Below, piece by piece: positions 1 to 10,342 of a stretch of 64,000 bases of DNA; positions within the stretch are counted from its first letter, which is position 1, and each line of letters opens with the position of its first letter. The position numbers were made by a program, and so were the translations under genes. This stretch comes from Multifurca ochricompacta (taxonomy: Eukaryota; Basidiomycota; Agaricomycetes; Russulales; Russulaceae), in NCBI GenBank assembly GCA_022496185.1, contig WTXG01000005.1, forward strand, positions 930,001-994,000, given 5' to 3'. Below the pieces are notes generated by a model. That model saw nothing but the letters and a program-made list of their open reading frames with translations, searched no databases and had not been told where the DNA came from.

Positions 1-1086
1 GAGAGCGATGGAGGCGGGTCAGATGACGGCGACTGGCCTGTGACTCCAGACAATGTGCCTGGGCCCGAGCCCGAAACCCAGCAGGATAGGGACGCGGGGC
101 TGGAATCTGATAATAACGAACTACAACCGTCAGGCGGCTCAGCGAAGCATTCGCTACCTACGTTGTGGAAGCCGTCGCCATTTGTCTACGCAGCACGGCG
201 GTGGGCTTTGCAAAACGGCGGTGGCACTCTGCATGAGCCGGACCAGGAACGCAGCCATTTTTTTCGTGACTTCACTAGCGCGCAATCGTTCTCGGTACCG
301 AGAGGGGGGAAGCAATGGGCCAAGGGACTGGGACTGGGGCCAGTGTCAGTGTTGGCGTTAGTGACGCCACTAATACCTCTGGCGTTGGTGCTTGTGGTGG
401 TGGCAGTGGCAGTGGTGTTGCACGGACGGAGTGGATGCAGGTGAACGGGACCACTGCACAATTTCGCAAGTGGGATACTTATGAAGTCGACTCGGCGTCC
501 TCATCTGAAGAAGAGGTGTGTTGACTTTGTCCCGTCCTTCCTTGACACGCCACGTCTTGCTGGGATTGCGTTCCTTGTTCATTTTCCCTCTTGCTGTTCT
601 CTTCTCCCTCTCTCCCTCTCTCCCTCCCTTCCATCCCCCCCCCCCTCCCTCCCTCTCTCTCTGCATTTTTTTTGCGTCTGTGAAACCTGGTCTCATCATA
701 CCTCTCTTTCCCTCGACTGGCTCTATGTGCAGGATGTCGTGGTGGTCAAGTCGCCCGACCCGACAAAGTTCAAGCTCGCCAACGCGCTGTTTCCGGGGAT
801 GCCGGCTCAGCCACCCAGCACCATGAGTGAAGTCGGAAAGAAGAGCAGCGGCGATAGCAAAAGCAACACCGTCGTCGTTCAAGCCGAGCTGGCTGCTGTC
901 GAGCTAGCCTCGTCAACGCCGTCTCCTGCGTGGTCAGAGGGATCAGCTACCGTCGGTCCATTGGTGGTCTTGAAGGGCACTCAATTTGGCATTTCAGGGC
1001 CAACGTCCAAGTATTCATCACTCACACCTGTCGCACCTGGCCTTGTAGCAGCTGGATGGGACTCTGAGCTCTCAGCCGAAGCATGA
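1..1086 (+). CDS. 3' part of an unrecognised gene
   Basis: This is the C-terminal end of a gene that starts before the window. From base 1 a frame is open with an acidic, Gly/Ser/Asp/Pro-rich sequence. A second segment, near 441-515, reads VNGTTAQFRKWDTYEVD and then an acidic SSSEEE run. A 217-base phase-0 intron (gtgtgt at 516, tgtgcag ending at 732) joins this to the last exon at 733, which begins DVVVVKSPDPTKF and runs in frame to the TGA at 1084-1086. How the first segment connects to the 441-515 segment is not settled; an acceptor at 440 (gatgcag) is possible. The tail is low-complexity and Ser/Thr-rich. I do not recognise the family, and the product looks cytosolic or nuclear and disordered here. 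Confidence 0.45.
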
Positions 1087-2812
1087 TGGATGAATGGATG
1101 AATGGATGGACAGATGGATAGATGGATAGATGATGATGATGATGGTGATGATGATGTAAAACGTGAAAGCACTCACCGCTATTACTTTATTTTTTCGTTA
1201 CGTTACGTTCAATTTTTTCTGTGCTTGGCTTACTTGGCCCTTTTTCTTTTCTTTTTCTTTTTCTATTTCTATTTCCCGATTGTTGACTAACCAGCCACGA
1301 GCGGACCATAATGGATCCATTCATTTAGTATCACCCCAATTTCCCTCAGCTCCAGTTCAGTTGCTCCAAAGTCCAAGTCCAAGTCAGTCCAAGTCCGACC
1401 TCATCGAGATGTCCTGAACGATGTTCTGTTCTGTTCTGTTCTATTCTTGTTCTCTTGTACCTTACATTTTTACGTCTCACATTCAAATAAACTTTGTATG
1501 TAGTAGCTAATCGTTCCGTTCTGATACCCTTTTTCTTACTTTCTCAGAACCCTTTTTTTTATTTATTTTTATCATCCTGGAAAAAGAAAACAATCAACAC
1601 AGAACAGAAGGCATCCCGACGGTCGGCTGGCTTGAGTTTTGAGTTGGTCAACCGCGGTGTTTCGGGGATATCCTACATTCTATTTTATATTCTATTCTAT
1701 TACGGCGTCACCTATCTACCTCGGGGTCGGGTTGCGGATTGTTTAGGCCGTTCGCTCTACCCACTCGCCTACACATCCTCTCTAAACGCGGTCAAAAAAG
1801 ATCATCCAACCCCCCCCCCTCTCCCCGCCCCTCCCCATCACCAAGTTTTTATGAGTATCCACATGCTGTGATGATGATCCAGATGTGTGACCCTTACCCC
1901 TCTCGCCACATAAAACCCCCGAGATGGCCGCCCACGACTGATGTGGCGCTGTTGTTTCGGAGCGGAGCCTCAGTTTAACCAGCCATACGTACGGGCGCTA
2001 TATACGTTTGGGCCAAGCCGTCAGCTGCTCAACCTCTGTCTTGTTTTGTTTGTCGTTTATCTCGCCTCTATGCTGGCACTTGGCACTCTCTAGTTGCCGC
2101 TTAATCTCTCACCATTCACCTTAAAAAAAGGCAAAACTTGTTTCGGACGGGGACTGACGGCATGACAGTTTGAGGGGGGGGGGAAGGGGGGAAGTGAGGG
2201 GGCACTTTAGACGTACGCGAAGAACTGTTTTTTTTTTTTTTGACATTGGCATAAGCGCGAGTTAAAACTTTAAGCGCAAACCCCTCGGCCTCTCCCCGGA
2301 GGGTGTCTTTTTCACTTTTACAAGACAAGACATACACATTAATATCCAATAGTGTATGAAATGAACCACTTGGGTTCCACAACTTGTCCCGGGCTGGGGT
2401 CCGTGTACGTGTGCGTGAACAAGTAGGTATTAATCCGTGGATGACATCGATGCGGACGATAAATGTACGTGAATGTGTGTGATGCGAAGCAATGATGGCG
2501 TCGAGAAATGCCCGAGACGGCATGTCCCCTACACATGTGCGGGCAAGCGAATAAGTTAGTTGAATAAATAATAATAGCAATGCAAAGGTTACAAGTGGAA
2601 TGCCAATAATAAATAGTTTGCGATGCTGTGCGGTGTGATGGGAAGAGAAGGAGAAGAGAACACCACCATGCCGTAGTCAAAGAGTCCAGTCCAGCCCTTC
2701 GAACGTGTGCGGATTAGAGTGGGTCACCGTCAAGTTGATCCTCTTCTCTCTCTCTGTCTCTCCCTAGCCCGCCCACCCACCCTTTCTGGTGTCCTTCAGA
2801 TGATAATCGAGC
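1087..2812. other. intergenic spacer, no gene seen
   Basis: This spacer separates two convergent genes. It opens with GGAT/GAAT-type short repeats (about 1085-1160) and continues with pyrimidine-rich and T-rich stretches that look like 3' flanks. Several short open frames exist, but none has fungal-like codon use or a recognisable domain. A C-run (about 1807-1819), a G-run (about 2173-2190) and a T-run (2228-2241) are further simple sequence. Confidence 0.5.
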
Positions 2813-3943
2813 TTATCGGGATGGTGGCGCTTCCTCGGCCTGAATGACTTGGGGTTGGGGAGAATCTTCCTCACTCTCTTCCTCGCCTTCGCTCTCGCGT
2901 GCCTCGTTTCCCGACTGTAAATGAGTGCGCGCGTGGCGACGCATGTTGCTCTGCACGCTAAACGTCCGACTGCACCCCTCGAAGGTGCAGCGGAAGGCTG
3001 GTGTGCACGCACGTGTCAAAAAATGTGATGATGATGGCGGAGGTATCCAAACAAATTAAAAACTTACGACGTTCACCTGTGTGGCTGTGGACATGGATCT
3101 AAAAGGCTCATCAGTTTCTTTTCTTTTCTCTCTTTTTTTTTCTTTCTTCAAGGCAACGAGGTGAGAAGGTAGGGGGGGCTCACCTTGAGGCTACTAGGGC
3201 GAGTGAAACCCTTACCACAATAGGGACACTCGTACTTGGCAGACGGCTGTTCGGGGGTCACTAGGCCTGATGAAATGGCAGAGCTGGTGGTTGGGTACGA
3301 TGGAACCATTTGCCGCGCATATTGATACCCCGCAGAAGCCGCTCGTGAAGTAGAGCTGTTTCCATAGCTTTGCTGCGGGGGTGGTGGCGGCGGTGGTGGA
3401 TACGAGTATTGGGCCGTTCCAGCGGCAGGGGGAGGTTTAGGGTTATAGTTATAACTTTCAGGTTTATACCCCGAACCGGCGTGGTTGGAGGTTGAAGGAG
3501 CCGATCGCGTAGTGCCGTGCGACTCGGGTTGGAAGGGTACAAGTGACTGAGCAGCCGGCATGGGGCTAGCGTACCCGGTACGTTGAGCGCGCTGGGAAGA
3601 TGGGTATGGGGTTGTTAGGGGACGTAGATGAGTATGGTTGCCAGCTTGAGCGTGTATCCCAGGACTGGGGTTGTAGATACTTCGGCCTTGGTCTACGCGG
3701 TATTGAGACTCATCCGGGAGGGAAAGTTGATTGAAATGAGACGAAGGTGAGTAGTTTATAGGAGTGACAAGCCCATTAGGATGTAAAGGTTGGGAGAGCT
3801 CTCCTGGTATGAGTCTTTTAAGGGAAGGCTCAACCCACGCTGAAAGGTGGAAACTTACTACCGAATAGATCGCGAATAGGTGGGAGGGTCGGGCGGTCAT
3901 CACTACGGCGAGTGTCGTCATTAGAGGACGTGCGAGGAAGCAT
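2813..3943 (-). CDS. C2H2 zinc-finger transcription factor
   Basis: This is a predicted nuclear DNA-binding regulator of 306 residues in four exons: 3943-3859, 3803-3184, 3098-3068 and 2997-2813. All junctions keep phase. Exon 1 encodes an N-terminal RPTLPPIRDLF motif. A 55-base intron (gtaagt...accag) then leads to a long Pro/Ser/Tyr-rich segment with a poly-proline run. Two tandem C2H2 fingers follow. Finger 1 is CPYCGKGFTRPSSLKIHVHSH, with an intron right after SSLK. A TGERPFRC linker, itself split by an intron, leads into finger 2 (C-x4-C, NMRRHARTH). The tail is acidic, rich in Glu and Ser. The start at 3943 is chosen because it gives the RPTLPPIRDLF exon and a phase-correct splice; a longer unspliced frame would read through the intron. 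The target genes cannot be told from sequence. Confidence 0.85.
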
Positions 3944-5626
3944 GACACAAAAATTGTTGTTGGTCGATGAGGCGTTGTTAGTGTTACTAAGAATAATAAG
4001 AGGAAGAAAGAAGAAGAGACAAGGACGAGTTGACGAGTTTCAGGTCATGCAATCGCATATCCAATATATAGGTGCAGCTCACACAGAGGGAGACCCCGAT
4101 GTAGTGAAGGTCATCGGTACGGCGCTGCCGTGCATAGAAGAGTGTACCGAAAGGCAAAAGTACGATTGCGGTTTCGACGGTAGCCCAGGTAGCTGCTGCT
4201 TGGACACGGTCACCGGGATGGCCGGGAAGTGTGCAACGGGTGACGATGAATAGTGATCAAGGGGACCCGGAACAGAGTAGTCGCAGACACGACTCACTGC
4301 CTGCCGAGTTTTTAGAGGGAACGGGGAAGGGCGCCTCAGTCACTATCCATCCACACACCACACACACACACAGATCGAGGCAAACAAGAGCGTTTATGGG
4401 TCGACCGTTATGTGAAAAAAATAAATCTAAGCGACCAACTATTGAGGGCAAGAAGTTTCCCCTGGGTGGTGTGGGGGGGGGAGGGGGGGGGGAGATGGGC
4501 GTGACGCCAATCATGAAGCACGCGACCTTGTGTGTCATTGGGCCCAAATCTTAGGATCCTACATCGCCCCTCAGCAGCGACTGCGACTGCGACTGTGCAT
4601 GATGATGATGATGATGAATATGATGAATATGAAGTAAATGATCGGCCGTGGATCAACATACCTACCGCCTTCCCGTGGGTACGCATGCTTGGTATAGGTT
4701 TAGATAACCCGTAACTTTGTCACATCTCACATCACATCAGATATCGTTAACGCGACGACGACGGACGACGACACTGCGGTTGGCTGTTGACTGTTTGGCT
4801 GGCTGCAACTACGACTGCGACTGCGACTGCGACTGCGACTACGACTGCAACTGCGACTTGAATGTATGTTGTTTTTTTTAAAAAATAAATAAAATATGAA
4901 TATAAAATACGGTTATTAAATTAAATTAAACGAAATTAAATTAAGTTATATTAAATTATATTAAATTAATTCAGCTCCGTCTCGACTGACCTTCCTTTCC
5001 CGTTGAGGAAAAAAAACTCACGATCGAGATATCTTTTTTGGAAATTGAGAGAGCCTGAGCCAGTATCGCCTCGCCCGTCGCCGAAGAAACAAAACAAAGA
5101 CAAACAAACAGTAGACTGTGCTGCTACTGTTGAGTTGAGCTGAGACAAAGAAGAAAGAAAGAAAAAGTAGAAATGGACACATCTATTTCCTTTTCATTTT
5201 CACCGGGTAGGCAGCTGCTCTGTTCTTGTATTAGTGGTTTACAGGCAGGGAGAAGGGGAAGGCGAAGGGGAAGGGGAAGGGGAAAGGGAAAGGGAAAAAG
5301 ACACGCTCATTCAGGATGGACCACTCTTCATAGAGAAAGTCGCCGCGATGGCCTGACATTGACACGGCTTGCGCGTGGCTTCTGACGCTATGCTTTGCGG
5401 CGAATACATTACTTACTCCGTTGGCGACATTCACGTATTCAGCGGGCTGGGCACGGCTACATCCATCTATACGTATTCTTTTCTCGCGTTAAAGGACAAG
5501 ACGATCGGAATCATCCTCATCCACAAATCCGTCGGTCTTGGGCGTAATCCCCCAGTGATCTCCCCGCTATCATCCCCAAAAGAAAGAGGGCAGTAGAATA
5601 AAGCTAAACACCTTGCACATGGACCG
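3944..5626. other. intergenic spacer with simple repeats
   Basis: No gene is supported here. The spacer holds the upstream region of the C2H2 gene, a GATGAT run (4600-4616), a hexamer array of the GCGACT type (about 4808-4857), a very AT-rich block (about 4868-4970) with TTAAATTAAA-type repeats, and a purine block of GGGGAA/GGGAAA units (about 5247-5300). Confidence 0.5.
4808..4857. repeat. tandem GCGACT-type hexamer array
   Basis: About eight slightly varied copies of a hexamer (gcgact, acgact, gcaact) lie head to tail in non-coding DNA. This is simple-sequence repeat without an open frame that would make it coding. Confidence 0.7.
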
Positions 5627-6160
5627 TTAACAGGTGCCTTGAGGCGTGTGCACCTGAGCCTTGAGGTGTTCTGCCTCCGTCTTTGTGTTCAAGGACAAGG
5701 CATGCAAGCCACTCTTCAGCTCTTCCGATAGCGCAGCGTAGATCATACGGTGACGCTGCATGGTGGCCTTCCGAAAATGTCGGACATGGAACAAGCGCTG
5801 AATAAATTTACAACCCCTCACCTTACCCACAAACTCCTCCGAAACCACTTGTACAGAGAAATCTGAACCATCAAATGAAGCTAAAGAGAGAGGGACGAGT
5901 CAAGGTGGAATCCGTCAGGCTCACGAGTTTCCCCATTTCCCCCTTGCTGATCGCGCATGGCGGCATGGTGCCTGTGCTGCCACGAATCATTCGTGATGGC
6001 CAGAATGGACGGTTGGAGGAGACTAGTGAGCTGAGGCGATGAACGGATCAGTGGCTGGACATGAGGAGAGACTCAAGAGCAACACAGGTACTTTGTCACG
6101 AATAGCCCGTTCGATAGGTTGTTTGTCAACAGAGCCACCACCAATTGTAGCTGTAGCCAT
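5627..6160 (-). CDS. BOL1: BolA-family protein, Bol1-type
   Basis: This encodes a 124-residue BolA protein in four exons: 6160-6092, 6030-5925, 5880-5822 and 5767-5627. All introns are 54-62 bases or shorter and the phases agree. BolA proteins pair with monothiol glutaredoxins; fungal Bol1 acts with Grx5 in mitochondrial [4Fe-4S] cluster insertion. The diagnostic segments are NDSWQHRHHAAM (the BolA1 insert with clustered His), FSVQVVSEEFVGK, and MQRHRMIYAALSEEL followed by GLHALSLNTKT. The invariant His of the RHR motif is present. Length matches the family. No clear mitochondrial presequence is visible in the first 23 residues, so location is inferred from the family. The gene diverges from the neighbour starting at 6516. 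No frame problem is seen here. Confidence 0.93.
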
Positions 6161-6515
6161 GGTGAAATGACGGTTGTGAAAGAGGAGGGGCCAGCTCATC
6201 CGACAGGCGACGCGTCGCATGTCCTGGCTTGGCCTGGTCTGGTTCCTCTTGGCTTGGCTTAGTTTGGGGATCTGTGGTGATGGATGATATAGACCAAACC
6301 AAAAAAAGTAAAGTATTTGGTTGGTATGGTTGTATGGTATATATGGTGTGGTGGGTATGAAGGTGAGCCCGTCGATGGCCGAACACGGCCGTTATCGTTT
6401 TGTGGCGCTTCTGTCCGGGTCCTTGTCCTTGTCCTTGTCCTTGTCCTTGTCCTGAACCTAATAGTCCCCGTCCTCGTCCCTGTCCTCGTCCCTTTTCGCG
6501 CTACGCTGCGCTGCA
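6161..6515. promoter_or_regulatory. shared divergent promoter region
   Basis: These 355 bases separate the start codons of BOL1 (minus) and the gene at 6516 (plus), so both upstream regions must lie here. Inside is a tandem array of CCTTGT units (6421-6453). No TATA-like box is placed convincingly. Co-regulation of the pair is possible but not shown. Confidence 0.5.
6421..6453. repeat. tandem CCTTGT hexamer array
   Basis: About five perfect copies of CCTTGT lie between two divergent genes. Confidence 0.75.
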
Positions 6516-8166
6516 ATGTCACATGCTGATGTTGTCTTAGAAGAAAATGAGTTAACCACCAGACAATCTGCTCTCATAGACAGTGCATTTGAAGAGGGTC
6601 AGTATGAGTCCGGTATTGCTATGCTTGAACAACTTTGCTCACCGAGAGATTACCCATCCAAGTAAGCACCGTAGTGTATGTCAGTATGAGTATGAGTATG
6701 AGCATGAGTATGCTACCCAGGTCACACATTCGGCAATTGCTCTACATTGCCCTCTACCCACCTTCGTCTGCTCAGATTGGCACCGACCACAAGGCTACTC
6801 AAGAATCTCCCTCGAAGCTTTCATCCCGCCACGCATACTCCACGCTATTGCCCTCCCCGGCGGCCTCAGAACTTGCAAAGCGCACACTCCGTGTACTTGC
6901 GGACGTGAATTCACCCGCATCGTTGCTCCGCGCTCTGCCAGCTTATCCTGATCTAAGTGATGGCGGTCCTTCTGTCGCCGCTTCTGCACCGGACTCTGAA
7001 CTACCATCCGATGTGGACTCCTTTGTAGCCTCTGAAGCAATACGCTTCAGAGACTGTAAGAATTGCTGGAACATTCTCAAAGTTGGTTTCATTAGATCGT
7101 TGTCATGCAGCACCATTACTGTACCCAAAAGTCCTCGAAAGCGGCGGCTTGGCGAATCTACGGTCAAGGGCACCCCTGTAGATGAAGGTTCATCATCGGT
7201 AGTTGGCGAAAATGCATGGCCAGTTCTTGATTGGTTGTTGCTTCTTTTCGAGAAGGATGAATTCATGACGGAGACTTCCCGACGAGGTAGTATTACTAGA
7301 TGCCCCCTCGTGATGGGAATGATGCTGACTTTTTCATGTTGAGTTCGAGTTCGATACTCACCGCTCTTGTTGTCTCAAATACCACCCACCAGGAGCGACG
7401 CAGGGTCTAAATGGGACGCAAATGATCCTCTGGAAATTGTCTTCCATTGCTTCAAGCAACAAGATGAATCGCGGCGTGAAATTGGAAGCCGTTTACTTAC
7501 CCTCGTTTGTGCCCCAGGAATTAGTTTCTCGTTATATGCCTTAAACTGAATCACTTCCAGCTCATTAACCTTACGTCGACTAACCTTTTCGATCTTCCTC
7601 TCTTCATGAATTTGCTTATTCCACGCCTGCCCTCTGGCGCGTCAGAAATGCGTGATCTACTTTCTGGGATTTCTTCCACTCCGACGCTCTGCAAGTTTAA
7701 AGTGGCATTATGTCAAAGGTATCTATCTCGCGCGCGCGTTGGAGACTGCACGTCAATGGGCAGGAGCAGGCCTCGTGCACAGCCCCGCCCCATTACCGGG
7801 CGTAGTAAACGTGCGGCTAAAAAAAATTCGATTGTACCCACGACACCCGATCCAAAACCTCAAATGACATTATTATCCGACCAGAGCCAGCACACCCTTC
7901 CTCCTGTATCGGAGCTTTTGCATCTCCTTACCATGAAGACGGATACGGTCGCCCTCTCGAACACGATCAAGTATGATCTCCTCGTGACCTATGGTTTCCT
8001 GCAGCATCAAGCGGCGACTGAGGATAAGAATCAGGACTGGATGGAGATATTGCGAAACGGGCGTTTGGTGGAGGCTATTGATGGAGCGTTTGGGAGCTCT
8101 AAGGATCAACAGTCCTCCTATGCCTTGAGAAAGATCTTACTCGGAATGATTGCAACCTGGCAGTAG
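6516..8166 (+). CDS. unrecognised alpha-helical protein
   Basis: This gene encodes about 472 residues in four exons: 6516-6661, 6721-7286, about 7404-7504 and 7561-8166. The first intron (gtaagc...acccag) joins DYPSK to SHIRQLLYIALYPP, and the 56-base third intron (gtttgt...ttccag) joins SRLLTL to LINLTSTNLFDLPLF. The second intron's edges are less sure. A further 48-base in-frame intron may lie near 7718-7765. The N-terminus (ALIDSAFEEGQYESGIAMLEQ) and the Leu-rich body look like stacked helices, as in ARM/HEAT proteins. A basic, Pro-rich linker follows at about residues 320-350, then a helical end. No catalytic motif or membrane segment is seen. I do not recognise the family. It shares its promoter with BOL1. 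Confidence 0.7.
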
Positions 8167-8170
8167 AGTC

Positions 8171-8970
8171 TCTCAGTTCAGTACGTATCAGCTTCAAAGA
8201 ATGTAGGGTCTTGGCCTTGCACTTGTTCCGATGCAGGATCTTCCCACTGAAGGCGTCATCAAATGATACAAGGGCGAACGGACCAGGCCAACATACTTGA
8301 TTGTGATGTTCCTTATAGCCTGCATGCGATTTCCAACCCTCCGTCAATTTAAGTATTTTAGTTCTGCGTGAAATGAGCAGTGTCCGGGGGTGGCTGCAAG
8401 CAGCGTAGTTGATCATACAATGGACAGCTTCATCTACAGCACACCACACTGCGTCCTCGCCAGCACCACACCACGCAACCCATTTCACGTTGTCACCCCA
8501 CTGTATAATGGAATAAGATTTTCCCCACACAGGCATTGGGCGATCCTCTCGTTATTTTAACTCGAACGGTATGCTGTACATAACCCCATGCGATGCGGGA
8601 ATTCTCTCATAAGGTAAAGGAATTGATGTGGTGGAAATTGAGAGATTGTCAATGATCACCTGGACCTCTTTGTTGGATCTTGATGATGACCGCGCTGTTA
8701 TGGAGTTGCGAGCGCGGAAGTGGTGAGGCCAAATCTCTCGAGCGTGGCTTTGTAAAAAGACGCCGATCCGCCAACGATCAAACATTGGATTTGTGTGTCG
8801 CTTGGATTCTTCCCGTGTTGTTGAGGTGGACTTCCCCATTCTCGTCGACGGGTTTTATCGGGACGATTATGTACATTCGATCTGTCAACCGGGGATGGGG
8901 TGGGTTTTGACTTATGGCAGTTGCCAACCCATTGATCGATCAGGGGGAGGAGGAGGAGGAGGAAGAAGAA

Positions 8971-9003
<33 letters not shown>

Positions 9004-9300
9004 GAGGAAGAGGAAGAGGAGAAAGCGCGACTGGTAAGCGAGCGAACGACACGACACGACAATAAATCGATATCGACTTACCCTGCTCCTCTATTTCCGT
9101 CGTCACTGACGCCCTCTCGACCGATCTTACGGCATTTTCACAATAAGCAACGTCGAGGTATCTGCGCACCGGTCCACTCCAATCCCAGGATCCCAGGATT
9201 ATGAGTGAGTGGGTAACCTCTACCTGCTGGGTTGGAGCAATTCCGAACTGAGTTTTCGGCGCCTCGGCGTGCATGTTCGCCAATCTCCACAATGCTGTAT
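8171..9300 (-). CDS. possible unrecognised gene, exons uncertain
   Basis: Several minus-strand segments look coding but do not join cleanly. One runs from near 9280 to a good donor (ggtaagtcg at about 9084), with TQFGIAPTQQVEV and GSWDWSGPVRRYLDV. An acceptor near 8883 opens MYIIVPIKPVDENGEVHL. A third segment covers about 8839-8552, with GVFLQSHAREIWPHHF and VIIDNLSISTTSIPLPYE. Downstream, both VKITRGSPNACVGK and a longer frame (MPVWGKSYSIIQWGDN) are open. Frame changes between them could be missing bases, unplaced introns or decay. The beta-strand-like VMYSIPFELKITRG pattern hints at an arrestin-like fold, but this is weak. I do not assign a function; the segment could be a pseudogene. Confidence 0.35.
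8945..9023. repeat. GAG/GAA purine tract
   Basis: About 79 bases of almost pure GAG and GAA triplets lie on the plus strand. Read as plus-strand protein this would be a poly-Glu run, but no plus gene surrounds it. On the minus strand it is a pyrimidine tract inside a likely intron, just upstream of an acceptor. Confidence 0.75.
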
Positions 9301-10342
9301 TGTATTTCTAAATCGAGGAGAAGACACGTTCGTTCGACACGGGTATCAAGGGAGGGAAGGGGGCATTGTGCTACAGCAACCTACTACGAGCGAGGGTAGG
9401 CCAAGCAGCACTCTGGTAAGCAGTCAGAACAGGCCAAATTCCTTACATCACTTCTTTCTCGCACCCCATTTTCCCTTCTCTCCTCTCCTCTCCTCCTTCA
9501 TTCTTCATCATTCCCCTTCATACCCTACCCATCTTCAAGTTCGCGTATTGTGCACCCTTAAGGCCAAATATGAAATGAGAGTTCAGGGCGTAATGTTCCC
9601 TTTGCGGTTTATAGCTAAGCAAGCATTGGATCCAATCTCGACTACAATACAATTCGACCCCCCCTACCCTCCTCGCAAAATGGGGGTCTTTCCCGGATAG
9701 TCCAACATCATCACGCGATCACGATATTAGTCCAACACGTCTTCGGTCCAACAATTCGCATAACAGGGAAACAACAACAATACATTCTCTCAGGCCCGCG
9801 GATGTCCGATTGTCTACGTCTACGTGCAAACCCCCTTAATCCCCTGTGATCTCAGAACCTTTTTTCGGCCAGTGCGGCTCGGTGCTAGTTGACACAGAGC
9901 CACGGTAACGGAGCGCCATCGGTCATCGGCTGGCGATTCTGCCAGTAGGCCCCCCGTGGGCCCTGACCCAGCATGGCCGCGCATAAACCGTGAAGCCTTT
10001 TAAGCCTCAAGGGATAGGAAGCTCGTGGCAAGTCGCGTTCAGGAGTGGAGTGCTACAGTGTGGACAGGACAGCGCATATATATATATATAGGCTGATGGG
10101 CTTCAAGAAGTTCATCGCCATCAAGCCACCTGTGATGGCGCGGCCAACGAACATGTCACGCTATACGTTCTTTTAATGCATACTTGCAAGTACCATATAT
10201 AAAAGATAAGTTACTCATGATTAAATTACGTTCTGTCCTCAGTTGCGACGGGCGCGATGGATAAGTGACTAGTAATACTGGCGATGAGAACTTGATGGTC
10301 AGCCGTACATAACTCGATCAATAAAGGACAGCGCACCCACAC
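9301..10342. other. intergenic spacer, no gene seen
   Basis: No supported gene lies here. Pyrimidine-rich patches occur near 9470-9540, and a TA dinucleotide run lies at about 10075-10090. The last part is the 3' flank of the ligase gene. Confidence 0.5.

Noticed and set aside
40..444. Hydrophobic C-terminal stretch suggesting a membrane helix in the first gene
   Set aside because: The Val/Ala/Leu run arises from reading a GGTGGT-rich segment in one frame beyond the probable exon end; the frame that joins the later exons gives Gly/Ser instead.
8914..9204. Plus-strand frame with a long poly-Glu run
   Set aside because: The Glu run comes from the GAG/GAA simple repeat; the flanks have no plus-strand exon signals or domain.
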